NCBI RefSeq assembly: GCF_963583255.1
Contig: NC_084805.1
Span: 23,284,085 to 23,348,084, forward strand
Length of the DNA stretch: 64,000 bases
Source of the DNA: Pyrus communis
Lineage: Eukaryota; Streptophyta; Magnoliopsida; Rosales; Rosaceae
Reading direction: 5' to 3'
Below the pieces are notes generated by a model. That model was given only the letters and a program-made list of their open reading frames with translations. It did no database searches and was not told the origin of the DNA. This document shows positions 1-12,336 of this stretch, in pieces (positions within the stretch are counted from its first letter, which is position 1; every line of letters starts with the position of its first letter). The translations under genes were made by a program, and so were the position numbers.

Positions 1-3000
1 TCAAGTGTGACAGCCTCAACAGATCAGTAGTCTCTCTTGACATATCCAACTACAATCTCTCGGGCACCCTTTCGCCAGTGATCACTGAACTCCGCACCCT
101 TGTCAATGTTTCGGTGTCAGGAAATGGATTTTCGGGTATTTTTCCTCCTGGTATCCACAAACTAGCCGAGCTACAAAACCTCAACATCTCCAACAACAGG
201 TTCGGTGGAAGCTTGGATTTGGAGTTTTCTAAGTTGGAGGAGCTTGTAATGCTAGATGCTTACAACAACGATTTCAATGGATCACTTCCATTAGGTGTCA
301 CTCAGCTTCCGAGGCTGAAGCGGTTGAACTTTGGCGGGAACTACTTCAGTGGGAGCATTCCTCCTAGCTATGGAAACATGGTGCAGCTTGATTATCTGTC
401 AATTGCGGGAAATGACCTGAGCGGTTACATACCGAGCGAGCTCGGAAACCTCACTAACCTACAGCAGCTTTTGTTGGGATATTACAACGAATTTGAAGGC
501 GGAATCCCACCAGAAATTGGCAAGCTGATCAATCTGTTTCATTTAGACCTCGCAAACTGCGGTTTGGAGGGGCCAATCCCTCCGGAGCTAGGCAATCTGA
601 AAAAGCTAGACACTTTGTTCTTGCAAACAAACCAGCTCAGCGGTTCGGTTCCTGCTCAGCTGGGAAACTTGAGTAGCTTGAGGTCTCTTGATCTTTCGAA
701 CAATGCACTGACGGGAGATATCCCCGCTGAGTTCTCTAGCCTCCACGAGCTCACACTACTGAACCTCTTCATCAACAAGTTTCACGGTGAGATTCCTCGC
801 TCTATCGCGGAGCTACCGAACTTGGAAGTCTTGAAGCTGTGGCATAACAACTTCACTGGAGCCATACCTTCAAAGCTTGGTCAGAATGGCAAACTGATTG
901 AGCTTGATCTTTCGAGTAACAAGCTCACCGGGGTTGTCCCAAAATCTCTTTGCTTTGGGAGGCGGCTGGAGATCTTAATTCTGCTCAACAATTTTCTCTT
1001 TGGGCCTCTACCTGATGACCTTGGCAAATGTGATACTCTAGTAAGAGTCCGAATGGGGCAGAATTATCTCACTGGATCAATCCCCCCGGGCTTTCTTTAC
1101 TTGCCAGAACTCTCACTAGTAGAGCTACAGAACAATTATCTCACTGGACAGCTTCTGCAGGAAAGAAGCAAACAACCCTCAAAACTCAGTCAGGTGAATC
1201 TGTCAAGCAACCGCTTATCCGGGCGCCTTCCTGCATCTATCGGAAACTTCTCAAGCCTGCAGATTCTTCTATTGAGTGGAAACCAATTCACTGGAGAAAT
1301 CCCATCTGACATAGGCCGGTTGCAAAGCTTTCTCAAGTTGGATGTGAGCAGAAACAATTTTTCGGGCACAATACCTCCGGAGATTGGAAACTGTATCGCT
1401 TTAACCTACTTAGATTTGAGCCAAAACCAGCTCTCAGGTCCAATCCCAGTTCAGATTGTTCAAATCCACATACTGAATTACTTCAACGTGTCGTGGAACC
1501 ACTTAAACCAGAGCCTCCCAAAGGAGCTAGGCTCCTTGAAAAGCCTAACGTCTGCTGATTTTTCACACAATAACTTCTCCGGTCCAATCCCACAAACAGG
1601 GCAATACTTGTTTTTCAACTCCACATCCTTCGTTGGTAACCCTGAGCTCTGTGACTCTTCTGCGAATCCATGCAACTACTCCTCAGCCTCATCATCAAAG
1701 GATCACAACCAAACCGGCATGCGCTCTCATGTCCTTGGCAAATTCAAGCTTCTCTTTGCTCTAGGACTCTTGCTTTGCTCGTTCGTGTTTGCAACATTCG
1801 CAATCATCAAGACCAGAAAGGTGCGAAAAAATTCGAACTCGTGGAAGCTCACAGCATTCCAAAAGCTTGAATTCGGAAGTGAAGACATCTTAGACTGCGT
1901 AAAGGATAACAATGTGATCGGGAGAGGTGGAGCTGGGATTGTCTACAGAGGAACAATGTCGAAAGGCGAGCAAGTAGCTGTGAAGAAGCTGTTGGGGATC
2001 AACAAAGGCTCGTCACACGACAATGGCCTCTCTGCAGAAATTCAGACACTGGGAAAAATCCGCCACCGGAACATCGTCCGATTGCTGGCTTTCTGTTCAA
2101 ATAAAGAGACCAATCTGCTGGTTTACGAGTACATGCCGAATGGAAGCTTGGGTGAAGTTTTACATGGGAAGAGAGGAGGGTATCTCACGTGGGAGACTAG
2201 GTTGAACATAGCCATTGAAGCAGCAAAAGGGCTCTGTTATCTGCACCATGATTGCTCACCATTGATTCTTCACAGGGATGTGAAGTCCAACAACATTCTG
2301 CTCAACTCAGAATTTGAGGCTCATGTCGCAGATTTTGGGCTTGCCAAGTTCTTGCAGGACACCGGAACATCAGAATGCATGTCTGCAGTTGCTGGCTCAT
2401 ACGGTTACATTGCTCCAGGTAATTCTATTGCTACATCATTACTCCAATTCGAGCGGAGATTCTTGCATGTAACTGGGATGTATCCTCATTCATCACGTGA
2501 ATTACTGTTTTTCTATCTCACACATCATGTGAGTCACGTTATGAGTGAGAGATAAACCGAATGTCTTCGGTTACACCCTAATTTTGCTCTTGTTTTGAGA
2601 TTTTTTATTTTTTTAATATTAAAATCATGCAATTTAATAGGCTACTAAGTAGGGACAATAAGCTAAAATTGACCTATATACTTTGATGCAGCACTTTGTT
2701 AAAGTAATTAAAGCATATTCCATGTGTCTCCTCTGACTTGGTGGATTAAGTCGGCCACTTTCAATAACAAAAGAGAGAATGATTACTTCAGATCTTGATT
2801 TGTTTTGTTCAATTTGGTATTAAAATATTAATAGATGAATAGAGGATAGGAAAACGTACGCATACAAAAACAGGTCACAAATTTTTAATCAAAAATAAAG
2901 TTCAAAAGGCACTAAGATGTGGAGGAAGAGACACAAAATCAGTTTTATTACGCGTATTTCTCTAGAAAATACATGTTTCCTTTCATATGTATGTACTTTA

Positions 3001-3970
3001 CTTTTTACCAAAGTAGCAAAGTAGGAGTGGCATATGGATTCCAAAATAAGCAAAGGCTCCACTGACATAGGTAAATTCTCCTTTTGCTTTTTATATTGCT
3101 CTCTACACAGAGTGTAGTGTAATGCAGTATACATGTCTTGAAACCATAAAATTCCATGTTCCTTCAGCCCAATCACATGCCCACTTTTTTGACCAAAAAC
3201 CCATATGAACCCAAAATCCACAAAACTCCATACAACCCATTAAGAATCTTGCTTGGGATCCAAGCTTTACTTTCCCTAAACCCTAGAAAGTGGCACAACT
3301 GTAAAGAATATGGCATAACCCTAACTTTTTCTTTTACACCCACACCCCCATTGCTTTACCTTTCCTGTGTTGTTTACCTGTGTTGTGCAGAGGAGTAAAA
3401 CAAAATAGAACAGTGGATATATCACGTCTGTATGAGTCATTTTTCACATGAGACTCGTCTGTATTTTAGTCTCATTCGACTTCATGTTGTCTCACTAAAT
3501 GTGAGAACTATCATAGTCAAGCAGCTTTACTGAAGTATCTTTTAACAAATCAGTTTCCCTTTTTCACTTGTTTTGTGTATGTTATGAACTTTTACAACCA
3601 GCTAAACTTTTTTACTGTGCCTCATGGAACAGAATATGCGTACACATTGAAAGTTGATGAGAAGAGCGATGTGTATAGCTTTGGAGTTGTACTGTTGGAG
3701 CTCATCACAGGAAGAAGGCCAGTTGGTGGATTTGGGGAAGAGGGAATGGACATTGTTCAGTGGACCAAGATTCAGACCAACTCACAGAAAGAAGGGGTGA
3801 TAAAGATCCTCGACAAACGACTAGACACTGTTCCGATGGACGAAGCAATGCAAGTGTTTTTCGTCGCGGTTTTATGCGTTCAAGAGCACAGTGTGGAGAG
3901 ACCAACCATGAGAGAAGTTGTTCAAATGCTTGCACAGGCTAAACAACCAAACACATTTCACATGCAATGA
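1..3970 (+). CDS. BAM3: BAM3-like leucine-rich repeat receptor kinase (5' end beyond window)
   Basis: Plasma-membrane receptor kinase of the CLAVATA1/BAM clade; in Arabidopsis BAM3 perceives CLE45-type peptides in root phloem. The frame is open from base 3, so the gene begins upstream; about 75 residues (signal peptide and start of the LRR N-cap) are missing. Exon 1 is 3-2418 and exon 2 is 3633-3970, joined by a GT-AG intron of 1.2 kb that splits the APE glutamate codon, giving about 917 residues here against roughly 990 for the family. About 20 plant-type LRRs (LxxLxxLxLxxNxLxGxIPxx) fill 30-1590, a hydrophobic transmembrane segment lies at about 1744-1809, and the kinase follows: glycine loop [11 protein letters not shown] at about 1921, VAVKKL near 1975, HRDVKSNN near 2272, DFGLAK near 2332. 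Reading on past 2418 would give a false C-terminus ending at 2555. Kinase residues look intact, so it is probably functional. Orthology to BAM3 rather than BAM1/2 rests on remembered sequence and on the PCaP1 neighbour. Confidence 0.93.
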
Positions 3971-4481
3971 TTCAGTACTTGAATCAGATCATGGAGCAGC
4001 AACATTTTGGTGACAGCGACAAAAATGTCACGAACATGCATAATAACAGATGATTTTCGGATCAAGTAGCGAGCACGGTTGAGTAACTGGTATAGCAGTA
4101 CCAAGCTGGGAACCAAAAGTAATAAGTGAAGAAGGCAGCCAGTCCACATAGTATATACAATGTTTTATGTTTTTTTTTCTTCTCAATATTTTTGGGTTTT
4201 TGTTTGGTATTATTGTTGTATTTGTTAGAGTGAAGGTAGATCTGTTGTGGTGATTAGTGGCAGGCAAAGGTGGCGATATTGGTACTGGTTAGTTTGTATT
4301 ATTGTGTCATCATATAAATGTATGACCAAAATGATTTGACGTTGCCTTTATTATACTGTAATAAACTTTTAGATTTTGTACTCGAACGTTTTGTGCTTTT
4401 TCTGATTAGCTAAATCCCACTTAATCAGACTGATGTCTTCAATCATGCCTGATTGGGGAACGCACTAGATGTGGTTGTAAT
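3971..4481. other. BAM3 3' flank, no gene seen
   Basis: AT-rich sequence downstream of the BAM3 stop. It should contain the 3' untranslated region and poly(A) signals. I see no coding potential or repeat structure here. Confidence 0.5.
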
Positions 4482-4643
4482 TAGATGTGTCAAATCGACT
4501 TATTGGATTGTTAATGGTACTTGTTAAGACCCGTTTAATTAGGTCTGATTTTAGTAGTGGTGATGACGGTGTAAGATGAAATCAAACTAAATCGGTCTTA
4601 ATAGGTGCCCATTAACAACCTAATGGGTTGATTTGCACCTCTA
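4482..4643. mobile_element. Short hAT-like MITE
   Basis: About 162 bp with imperfect terminal inverted repeats: the left end reads TAGATGTGTCAAATC and the right end, reverse-complemented, reads TAGAGGTGCAAATC. The inner parts also pair (a TTGTTAATGG-like motif at the left, CCATTAACAA at the right). The flanks GTTGTAAT (4474-4481) and ATTGTAAC (4644-4651) agree at 6 of 8 positions, as expected for an aged 8-bp target-site duplication. TAG termini with an 8-bp duplication point to the hAT superfamily. No coding capacity. Confidence 0.6.
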
Positions 4644-4988
4644 ATTGTAACTCTGCAACTTACAAACCAACGTATTTCAGAGTCTAATCAATCTTTTCTT
4701 CTTCTTCGTAAGATTTTCAAGGAACATATACAAATGTAACTGGTTACAAACTTTGAGTAAAAAATTGAGCTCAAGGGACACTAATATGTCGATAAACGGG
4801 ACAAAAACCGATGTTCATATACAACTAGTTGAGCACCATTTAAGGGCTCTTATAAACCTTCTCAAACGCTAGATACAATAAGGTAACAAGAAGTGAATAT
4901 ATAGGGTAACAATCATCACATGTTGTAGAACAGACTAAATTAAGTAGGTTTCAGACAACATTTTTCAAGATCCAAGATCAATTAACAC

Positions 4989-5982
4989 TTCTTCAAACCA
5001 AAACAGACAACATTCTTACTACTTATGATTCCTGGACTTTCGTCTACCACGACTCGAGCTTCTCTCAGATACTCTACCCCTTGAATCAAGGTTTGAGGCA
5101 GAAGTATTATCTGAGGTTTCACTAGAGTATCTCCTGCGCCTCTCTTTGGCTTAAATGACACATGATATCGTCGTATCTGATCGAGCTTGTCCTTTCCAGC
5201 AGAGAGTGTGTGAAAGCAGTCACCCAAGCACTCCAACTTTCTGGCAACGAACACATCGTCATTGACGCCCTTGTGTCATCTTCAAAATTGACATTGTTAA
5301 AGGAAAACTCAGTAGTTATAGCTTCAAACTTGCTCATATGCTCGTTGCGCGCCTTCTTTCATCTTCAGATTCATTGACGGTTGCAGCAGTTGCACCTTAT
5401 TGTACGCTGTCGATTTCAGCTCAATCACGTCAGTCCGAGCAGCCATTAAACCTTATGTGGTCTTCTCATTTGCTGTTCTTAGGGCAATGCTCGTTGATAG
5501 ACAGGCACTAAAAACTATCTGTGCGACATTGTCAAACTTGACGTTGATAAGGACAATTGAAAGATAATGTAGTTAACGTTGATAGAGGACAACTGAAAGA
5601 TAATGTAGTTGAACTTGCTCAAATGCTCGGTTGCGCTAGTGCCTGCTTTCATCTTCAGATTGAGTAACTGTCGTGTGAGTTGCACCTTATTGTACGCGGT
5701 TGGTTTCAGAGCGTACAAGTCAGCCAGAGTAGCCATTAGACCTGCTGCAGTGTTCTCATTCGCTGTTCTTTGCACAATTTTCTTTGACAACCTCGCACGG
5801 ATAATTTCTAATGCCTACGCATCAAGGAGTTCCCATTCGAAATCCTCCATACTTTCTGGTTTCTTTCCTTTAAGAGGAAGATTGAGATCATTTACACATA
5901 GGTAGGCCTTGATCTTAATCTTCCATGTCTCAAAGTCTGTACCGTTGAACATGTTAACATACTTCCCGACTTCTTTAACCAT
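4989..5982 (-). pseudogene. Decayed Ty1/copia gag (UBN2-type) relic
   Basis: Reading the minus strand from an ATG at 5982 gives a copia-type capsid start (MVKEVGKY, then FNGTDFETWKIKIKAYL) that meets an in-frame TAG at about 5815. Matching gag sequence resumes at 5790 (TANENTAAGLMATL, then VQLTRQLLNLKMK), and further fragments lie at 5122-5337 (LPESWSAWV, YDDIMCHLSQREA) and 4989-5120, ending near a damaged zinc-knuckle-like NVVCFGLKKC. The central part is duplicated: 5335-5500 is a diverged second copy of 5630-5790. No protease, integrase or reverse transcriptase is visible. A plausible 5' splice site at 6402/6401 and acceptor before 5989 could join a short leader exon to this gag, so a transcribed gag-only retrogene is possible, but the stops say pseudogene. 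Confidence 0.7.
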
Positions 5983-7004
5983 TGATCCTCTGCAAAAAAA
6001 ATTAGTGAAGCAAAACTCGGATACTAGCTGTTTGGAGAAAATTCAGTATCCAAATCAGGAATATCCAAAAGCAATCGGGTAAAATTAGGGTTAATAAATG
6101 ACATGATATAGGGTTAATTAAAAACAGAAATCTAGCAGTACAAAACGAAATTTGGTGAATTTAAGGAACAGAATTAGGGCACAATTACATTAAAAAATTT
6201 ACACATAATTAACAGGCCACCAATTGTGCTCGTTAAATTATACAATTTGATTAATTTTCATTGAAAAAGTCTGAAGATTAACAGGAAATTTTTTATAATA
6301 AAAATATAGACGAAACTAATACAGAAACAAAGAAAGAGTGCACTATGAAAACTAGGGGTTTTGTGGGATGGTGATTGAAGCTGAGTTATGGGGTTTCTTA
6401 CCTATTTCAGCTGTTGCTCTCTCTTCGACTTCTCATAAATTATAAAGGAAAATTGGTAAAGAAGAGGATTTTTGGACTCCTCCCCAGCATGAAACAGTGC
6501 ATTAAACCCATAAAGAAAAGAGCTTTGAATATTTGGTCCAAGGTCTTATAATATTTGGCTCGTTTGAAAGTGTTTATAAAATGATTAAAAGCGTTTTTGG
6601 TAAATATGTTTTTGAAATCAATTCTTAATAAAAACGCAAGAAGCACTTCAAGTGCTTTTAGAATCCAAAACATTTTCTTTAAAAGAGCTTTTAGTTATTT
6701 TAAAAACAATTCTAAATCAATTCGTGTCATCAGGAGCATATTTTTGTATCACATGATGAGTGCTGCACTCACATAGATACACGAATGAAAAATTTACTCC
6801 GGTGACAATCAAGTCTTTGGGGATTCGACATCATGTTTGCAATTTTGAGTACAATGACTATCCTTGTGAAGAAGCCGCATACGACCTCATTTCAAAGAAC
6901 TTGTTATCATTAAACAGAAACGTCCGCAATGCCGAAGGAAACAAGTATGATTGCAACCCAAATAAACTCTAAACTGATCAATCGTTTGTACAAAATAATT
7001 CACA
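5983..7004. other. Gag leader region and PRP16 3' flank
   Basis: Contains the possible leader intron of the gag relic (minus strand, donor at 6401, acceptor ending at 5990) and the likely 3' untranslated region of PRP16 just before 7005. Otherwise AT-rich sequence without a recognisable gene. Confidence 0.4.
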
Positions 7005-10000
7005 TTACAAGCCAAGTTTCTTCGGCCTCAAGTATGTAGAAGAGCCCTGGTGTGAACCCGGCATTGAGACGACTTGCTGCTGCTGCTGCTTGGATCTCTT
7101 TTCCCTCTCCTTCTGCTTGCTTGCTTTCTCTGCCTCTGCTCGAGCCTTTCTCAGATTCTCCATTTCCGCCTGCATCGCTGTCTTTTCCCCCTTTTGTCTC
7201 TTCTTGTGCTCCAACATTGAGTTATCCGACTCCTTCACATAATAGAACATGGATCCGAACTCAGCCAACCATTGCGGTTCCACTGCAGTGGCACACTGCA
7301 TATACTCCTTCCTTGTCAAAACTAGCTCATGATAGACCACGTACTCTGGATTGCAGCCCATGCCATAAAGCGCACTGCTCGGGTGTAAATAGCATGGCAT
7401 TCCAGTCCGGCAGTTAACATATTCCCCCACACCCTTTAGTCTTGCTGCATTCTGAAAGTACGAGGAGCAAATAGCTTGTCTCACCTTATCAGTATCAGGC
7501 CAACAGGATGTGAGTGGGACTTTGACTTTGAGTGTCTTTAGTATCTCTAGCAGTTGGGACCTCACCTCTCTAACCTTTCGCAGCCCTTTAACTTGCAAAA
7601 AGTGGTCATCACACCAGTCCCCACGATACTGATGTTGTTCCCACTGCTGATAAACATTGTACAACGTCAAGTGGTCGGACTCTGGGAAGGAGAATTTCTC
7701 CCTTGCAGCATCACTCTCCTCTGCCCTATCTTTGGGCCTAAAGAATACCGACGGCACTGAAAGCATGGACACAATTGTCAAAACCTCATCTAAACATCCT
7801 AGCTTTTCACCCATCAATAGCATTTTAGCGAGTGGAGGGTCCAACGGCAATTCCACCATTTTCCAGCCCAGGTCAGTTAACTGCCCCTCATTGTTAAGAG
7901 CACCCAACACCCACAACTGGTACATAGAATGGAGAATATTATCCTTGGGAGGCGGGTCTACGAAATCAAAATCTAGTATCCTATCAACCTGAAGTGATTT
8001 GAGCAACAAGATCACATATCCGAGGTTGGTCCTCTGGATCTCTGGCACAGGATTGGGCAGCATTTCATTTAAGTACGCATTCTCTGTGTACAGCCGATAA
8101 CATGTTCCAGGCTTAGTTCTGCCAGCACGCCCAGAACGTTGGTTAGCAGCAGTCTGACTAATAGGAAATACTTGAAGAGCATCCATACCCATTTTCGGGT
8201 TGTATACTTTCATTTTACCATATCCCGTGTCGATGACATATGAGATTCCATCTACCGTCAAAGATGTCTCAGCAATGTTGGTTGCCACAATACATTTACG
8301 AGCCCCATCTTCAGCTTTTTGGAATATCTTTGCTTGCAAGTCAGCAGGCAACTGTGAATATATAGGGAGTATCAAGAGTGTTGGCACCTCTTTAACCGAG
8401 GTGGAGATAATTTGTTCCATCCGCTCTGAAAGGGCATAACAAGCTGCCTCAATCTCATCCTGGCCGGTCATGAAGATGAGAATGTCACCTTGAGTGCCGG
8501 TGATATGAATAGTTATGGCCTCCTTCACTGCAGCTTCAACATAATCTTCACATGGGGTTTTACTATACCTGATACTTACTGGAAATGTTCTCCCAGGAAT
8601 TTCAAAAATCGGTGCACTTCCAAAAAAGTTTCTAAACTTCTGAGCATCTAGTGTTGCAGATGTCACGATGAGCTTAAAATCACGCCGCCGGGCAACCACT
8701 GTTTTCAAAATCCCAAGCAGCACATCCGTGTTCAGTGACCTTTCATGGGCTTCGTCCATCACAACTACGCGATACTTGTCAAGCTCAGAATCTCTTAGTG
8801 TTTCACGCATAAGTACTCCATCAGTCATGTACTTTATTATGGTATTTGGTCCAGTCACATCCTCAAAACGAATTGCGTACCCAACTTTATCACCAAGCTC
8901 AGTCTCCATCTCTTCACTAACTCTCTTTGCAACACTCATGGCTGCCACACGTCTTGGTTGCGTGCAACCCACAATGCCGTTTACAGTGTAACCCTCTTCG
9001 TGCAGATACTGTGTCAGTTGAGTTGTCTTTCCAGAACCAGTTTCTCCAACAACAACAATAACTTGATTTTCTCGAATTACCTGTAGTAAATCATCCCTCA
9101 CAGAATATATGGGCAAAAACTGTCGTTGCTGTGAGATGGCTTTTGACTTTGCAAATTCACTCGCTGCTTCCTCATTCTTCATATGCTGTGCAAACTTTGC
9201 ATCTTCTTTGAAATCAATTTCACCGTCTGCACCTGCAGCAGCAGTATCTGCATCAATCTGCTCCGCTGTTTTCTCAACACCAAGGATATCGCCTAGTTTA
9301 GAACCTGCAAGCTCCCAAAAACGTTGACGCGATTTGTTCATATTTTGCTTCTCGTGAATTTTCCTAACAAGAGCAGACCCTTTGCGAGAAATAATGGCCA
9401 TATCAGACGTGGAATCCTTTATTGGCATTATCATCTCTGCTCGCTTGGTAAAAACAACAGTTCCGTCCTTTCCAATTACATTGTCCTCAAGGAAAGGAGG
9501 CTTTAAATTTGTATCATGTACAAGAAGAATAACTTTGTGCTCTTCTTCATCATCGAACTCGGTCTGCACCTCAGTCCCTCGAACAGCACCAGATCTTATA
9601 AGTTGACGATCCTCCCACCGCGCAGTATCAGCAGTGAGCTGAGACAACTTTTTGCTCTGAGCAAGGGTCATCTTAGTTCCATCTCTTCGAACCAATCTTT
9701 TCGCCAACTCCGCTTCCTTCTTTTGAAAAGAAGCATCATCTCCGTAAAACAAAAACGAGCTATCAACTGTATCGAACATTGTGTTTCCTTCTTCCCTATC
9801 ATACCATGCTCGGTCAGAATTGTATTCCATCTCTAGACGCATGCTTTCGCTAATCTCATATTTCTGTCCTTCATCCAAATGAGCCGTGTCTCCTTCTCCA
9901 TCCTTGAACGATTGTGAATTTTCTGAGTGAGAAGCAATTTTACGAGGACTCACACCATGTTTCGAACTTGAAGATTTAAACGCATCTCCAGAAGGACAAA

Positions 10001-10394
10001 TTCGAACTGGAGACGAAGAGATGAGATCCCACGGAGAAGCATCAGAACCAGAAAAATTACATCTACTCCGCTTTCTTCCATATTGTCCACCACATTGATC
10101 ATGTTCATATCCCTCACATGCTTTCCTTCGACGACAAGAATCCTTAGCATAACTACCACTCCCATCTTTGCAATCTCTCCTCCTACCACCATGCTCTTCC
10201 CTGTCGTAATCATACCTACCCTCACAATCTCTCGGTGCCTCGAATCCGCCATCAACGCCCCTAAAACCTTCCCGTTTCGCATTAGCGTTGACATCGAAAC
10301 CCAAGACAGATTTCTTCTCCGGACGCCTAAAAACAACTCTGTCCTTCCCTGAAACATATAATCCCCGACCACCACTGCTATTCTTTTGTTCCAT
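7005..10394 (-). CDS. PRP16: Pre-mRNA-splicing DEAH-box RNA helicase PRP16 (DEAH7/CUV)
   Basis: ATP-dependent RNA helicase that remodels the spliceosome after the first catalytic step; in Arabidopsis the gene is CLUMSY VEIN/EMB3011. From the ATG at 10394 it encodes 1129 residues in one uninterrupted exon. Helicase motifs, numbered from that Met: GETGSGKT at 450-457, TQPRRVAA shortly after, DEAH at 547-550, SAT at 579-581, TNIAETSLT, and QRSGRAGR at 752-759. Winged-helix, ratchet and OB-fold regions follow, and the C-terminus LRPKKLGL is typical. The N-terminus is Arg/Asp/Gly-rich and poorly ordered; Arabidopsis PRP16 is about 1255 aa, the difference lying in that variable part. A strong 5' splice site at 10734/10733 and an acceptor ending at 10432 define a leader intron of about 300 bp. 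A longer reading using an upstream TTG is unlikely. Confidence 0.96.
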   Translation of the reverse strand: MEQKNSSGGRGLYVSGKDRVVFRRPEKKSVLGFDVNANAKREGFRGVDGGFEAPRDCEGRYDYDREEHGGRRRDCKDGSGSYAKDSCRRRKACEGYEHDQCGGQYGRKRSRCNFSGSDASPWDLISSSPVRICPSGDAFKSSSSKHGVSPRKIASHSENSQSFKDGEGDTAHLDEGQKYEISESMRLEMEYNSDRAWYDREEGNTMFDTVDSSFLFYGDDASFQKKEAELAKRLVRRDGTKMTLAQSKKLSQLTADTARWEDRQLIRSGAVRGTEVQTEFDDEEEHKVILLVHDTNLKPPFLEDNVIGKDGTVVFTKRAEMIMPIKDSTSDMAIISRKGSALVRKIHEKQNMNKSRQRFWELAGSKLGDILGVEKTAEQIDADTAAAGADGEIDFKEDAKFAQHMKNEEAASEFAKSKAISQQRQFLPIYSVRDDLLQVIRENQVIVVVGETGSGKTTQLTQYLHEEGYTVNGIVGCTQPRRVAAMSVAKRVSEEMETELGDKVGYAIRFEDVTGPNTIIKYMTDGVLMRETLRDSELDKYRVVVMDEAHERSLNTDVLLGILKTVVARRRDFKLIVTSATLDAQKFRNFFGSAPIFEIPGRTFPVSIRYSKTPCEDYVEAAVKEAITIHITGTQGDILIFMTGQDEIEAACYALSERMEQIISTSVKEVPTLLILPIYSQLPADLQAKIFQKAEDGARKCIVATNIAETSLTVDGISYVIDTGYGKMKVYNPKMGMDALQVFPISQTAANQRSGRAGRTKPGTCYRLYTENAYLNEMLPNPVPEIQRTNLGYVILLLKSLQVDRILDFDFVDPPPKDNILHSMYQLWVLGALNNEGQLTDLGWKMVELPLDPPLAKMLLMGEKLGCLDEVLTIVSMLSVPSVFFRPKDRAEESDAAREKFSFPESDHLTLYNVYQQWEQHQYRGDWCDDHFLQVKGLRKVREVRSQLLEILKTLKVKVPLTSCWPDTDKVRQAICSSYFQNAARLKGVGEYVNCRTGMPCYLHPSSALYGMGCNPEYVVYHELVLTRKEYMQCATAVEPQWLAEFGSMFYYVKESDNSMLEHKKRQKGEKTAMQAEMENLRKARAEAEKASKQKEREKRSKQQQQQVVSMPGSHQGSSTYLRPKKLGL

Positions 10395-10733
10395 TGTCAC
10401 CCTTGCCTTGTCCAAACCAACAGATTCAGACCTTTGTTTTCAATAGAAAATCACAAACAAACAACTTATACAGCAAGAAACCTATATATATAAGGACTTT
10501 ATAAAAACCTGGTACGACAACCTAGTCCCTCACAATTGTCTAAGAAAATTGGATAAGTTTTACGTGGGAAACTTCTGGAAACAGAATTTGGGCAGAATTC
10601 ACCAGCCCCAAATCAATTTTTTTTTAAAAAAATTTATATAATTTGTTTGATTTATTAAAAATATCTAAATGCCAAAAAAATAAATCAAATCAAGAGTGAT
10701 AGATTAGAAACAGAATTATGAGGTCTCTCTTAC

Positions 10734-11088
10734 CTTGGGGTGGATTCAGGGCGGCTGTCGAATTATGAACATAAACCCAGAAAAGTAGTCAACTTTGTAA
10801 ACCGTGTTCGATCAGAAAAGGTCAAAACTTTGGTCTGGGTAGCAATATTAGGCTGGATCCTGTTTTGGGTCGGTTGTACTTTCTCTATTTGGTCCTTGGG
10901 CCTTTGTATTGGGTCAGCGCAGCCCAATGTGGTAAAAACAGAGGCCGCCCACTAGGCACCATCCTCTGCAAGTTCCCGCTTTCACCTGGACTGAGTAAAC
11001 AAACACCAGAAACCCTAGAGAAATATTGCCAAGCAAGAAGAGGACGCAGCAAGCAACCCAGTCAGTCCTAAATATTTGATTTCTGAAG
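10734..11088. promoter_or_regulatory. Divergent promoter shared by PRP16 and MTQ2
   Basis: PRP16 reads left from here and MTQ2 reads right. The two first leader exons appear to lie within about 350 bp: the PRP16 exon ends at 10734, and the MTQ2 leader exon ends at 11088 with donor AAG/GTACGT. Between them are several GGGCC/GGCCC-type site II motifs (for example TTGGGCC near 10896 and GCAGCCCAATG near 10918), usual in plant housekeeping promoters, and no clear TATA box. Coregulation of a splicing and a translation-termination factor is inference. Confidence 0.5.
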
Positions 11089-11577
11089 GTACGTTGGGGT
11101 TTTTTGTTAAAGGTGGCTCCTTTATTTCAATCAGTTATTGTTGGGCTGCAATTTCTCATACCATTGTGCTTTTATTTATTTTTTAATTTCCTTCCCAACT
11201 CTTATGCTATCTCAGATCATAAATTGTAGTTTATTGGATTACCCAGATGCTTAATATTTTATGTCTTGAGTACTTCGTGCCTTCACTAATTGAACATTGA
11301 GTTTTTTTCTTTGATTAGTATTATAATTAAATTAAAATTCTGGTGTAATTATTTAGTTAATTTTGTGAGTTTTGGAACTTAGAGCTGGAACCCAGAAAAT
11401 ATTGTTTACTTTCTGTCCAAACTACTAGCCAAGGCAAGAATGGAGTAATGGGCAGGGAAGAGGATTGTAATTTGTAATTCATTCAAACAATCATACTCAT
11501 AGATTTGGTTCTAATTTGTTGAGTTTATTATCCCAGTTGCATTAATTTGTTGCTTTTGGTTCTAGGTTGTACACAAG

Positions 11578-12336
11578 ATGGCCTCCAGAATCGCCCAAAT
11601 CCGCCTAGTCAGTTCTCACCCCGAGGTTTATGAGCCGTGTGATGATTCGTTTGCTCTAGTAGATGCTCTTTTAGCTGATCGAACAAACCTGTTGCAGCAC
11701 CAACCGGCATTGTGCCTGGAACTGGGTTGCGGCAGTGGCTATGTCATTACTTCTCTAGCTCTTATTGTTGGCCAGGAGGCGCAGTATATTGCGACTGACA
11801 TTAACCCCCATGCGGTGAAGGTGACTCATGAGACGTTAGAAGCACATGGGGTTCATGCGGAGTTGATAAATACTAACATTGCATCAGGACTGGAGAAGCG
11901 TCTGAAAGGTTTGGTTGATGTAATAGTTGTGAACCCACCTTATGTGCCGACCCCTGAAGATGAAGTGGGACGCGAAGGAATAGCATCTGCTTGGGCTGGC
12001 GGGGAGAATGGGCGTACTGTGATTGACAAGATGCTGCCGGTTGCTGACACTCTTTTGTCAAAGAAGGGCTGGTTGTACATGGTCACTCTTACAGAAAACA
12101 ATCCCTCGCAGATATGCCTTCAAATGAGAGAGAAAGGCTATGCTTCCAGAATCCTTGTCCAGAGATTGACAGAAGAAGAAAATCTACAAATCATCAAGTT
12201 CTGGCGGGATTCCGATTCACAAGTAGTGGAAAAGGAAAACAAAACAGTGTCAGTTCCTGCAAAGGACATTGAGTCTTTGCTCTCTCAGTTCCATATATTC
12301 CCGTTTCTGAGAGGCAGCAACAACGACAGTAGCTGA
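11578..12336 (+). CDS. MTQ2: eRF1 glutamine N5-methyltransferase catalytic subunit (MTQ2/HEMK2)
   Basis: S-adenosylmethionine-dependent methyltransferase that modifies the GGQ glutamine of release factor eRF1, working with the TRM112 partner in the cytosol (function known from yeast Mtq2 and human N6AMT1). The 252-residue product has the AdoMet motif LELGCGSGYV at 47-56 and the diagnostic NPPY at 119-122, followed by the conserved WAGGENGRTVIDKMLP stretch. Length matches the family. The coding part is a single exon; a leader intron (donor 11089, acceptor ending at 11565) removes about 480 bp, and the ATG lies 12 bp into the second exon. The shorter, eRF1-type form is indicated because the extra N-terminal domain of bacterial PrmC/HemK is absent. 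Confidence 0.94.
   Translation: MASRIAQIRLVSSHPEVYEPCDDSFALVDALLADRTNLLQHQPALCLELGCGSGYVITSLALIVGQEAQYIATDINPHAVKVTHETLEAHGVHAELINTNIASGLEKRLKGLVDVIVVNPPYVPTPEDEVGREGIASAWAGGENGRTVIDKMLPVADTLLSKKGWLYMVTLTENNPSQICLQMREKGYASRILVQRLTEEENLQIIKFWRDSDSQVVEKENKTVSVPAKDIESLLSQFHIFPFLRGSNNDSS

Noticed and set aside
2419..2555. Continuation of the BAM3 frame past the kinase activation loop
   Set aside because: It breaks the APE motif and reads low-complexity intron sequence; the GT-AG join to 3633 restores a complete kinase.
7052..9836. Several plus-strand open frames over PRP16
   Set aside because: They are antisense shadows of a strongly conserved helicase and show no domain of their own.
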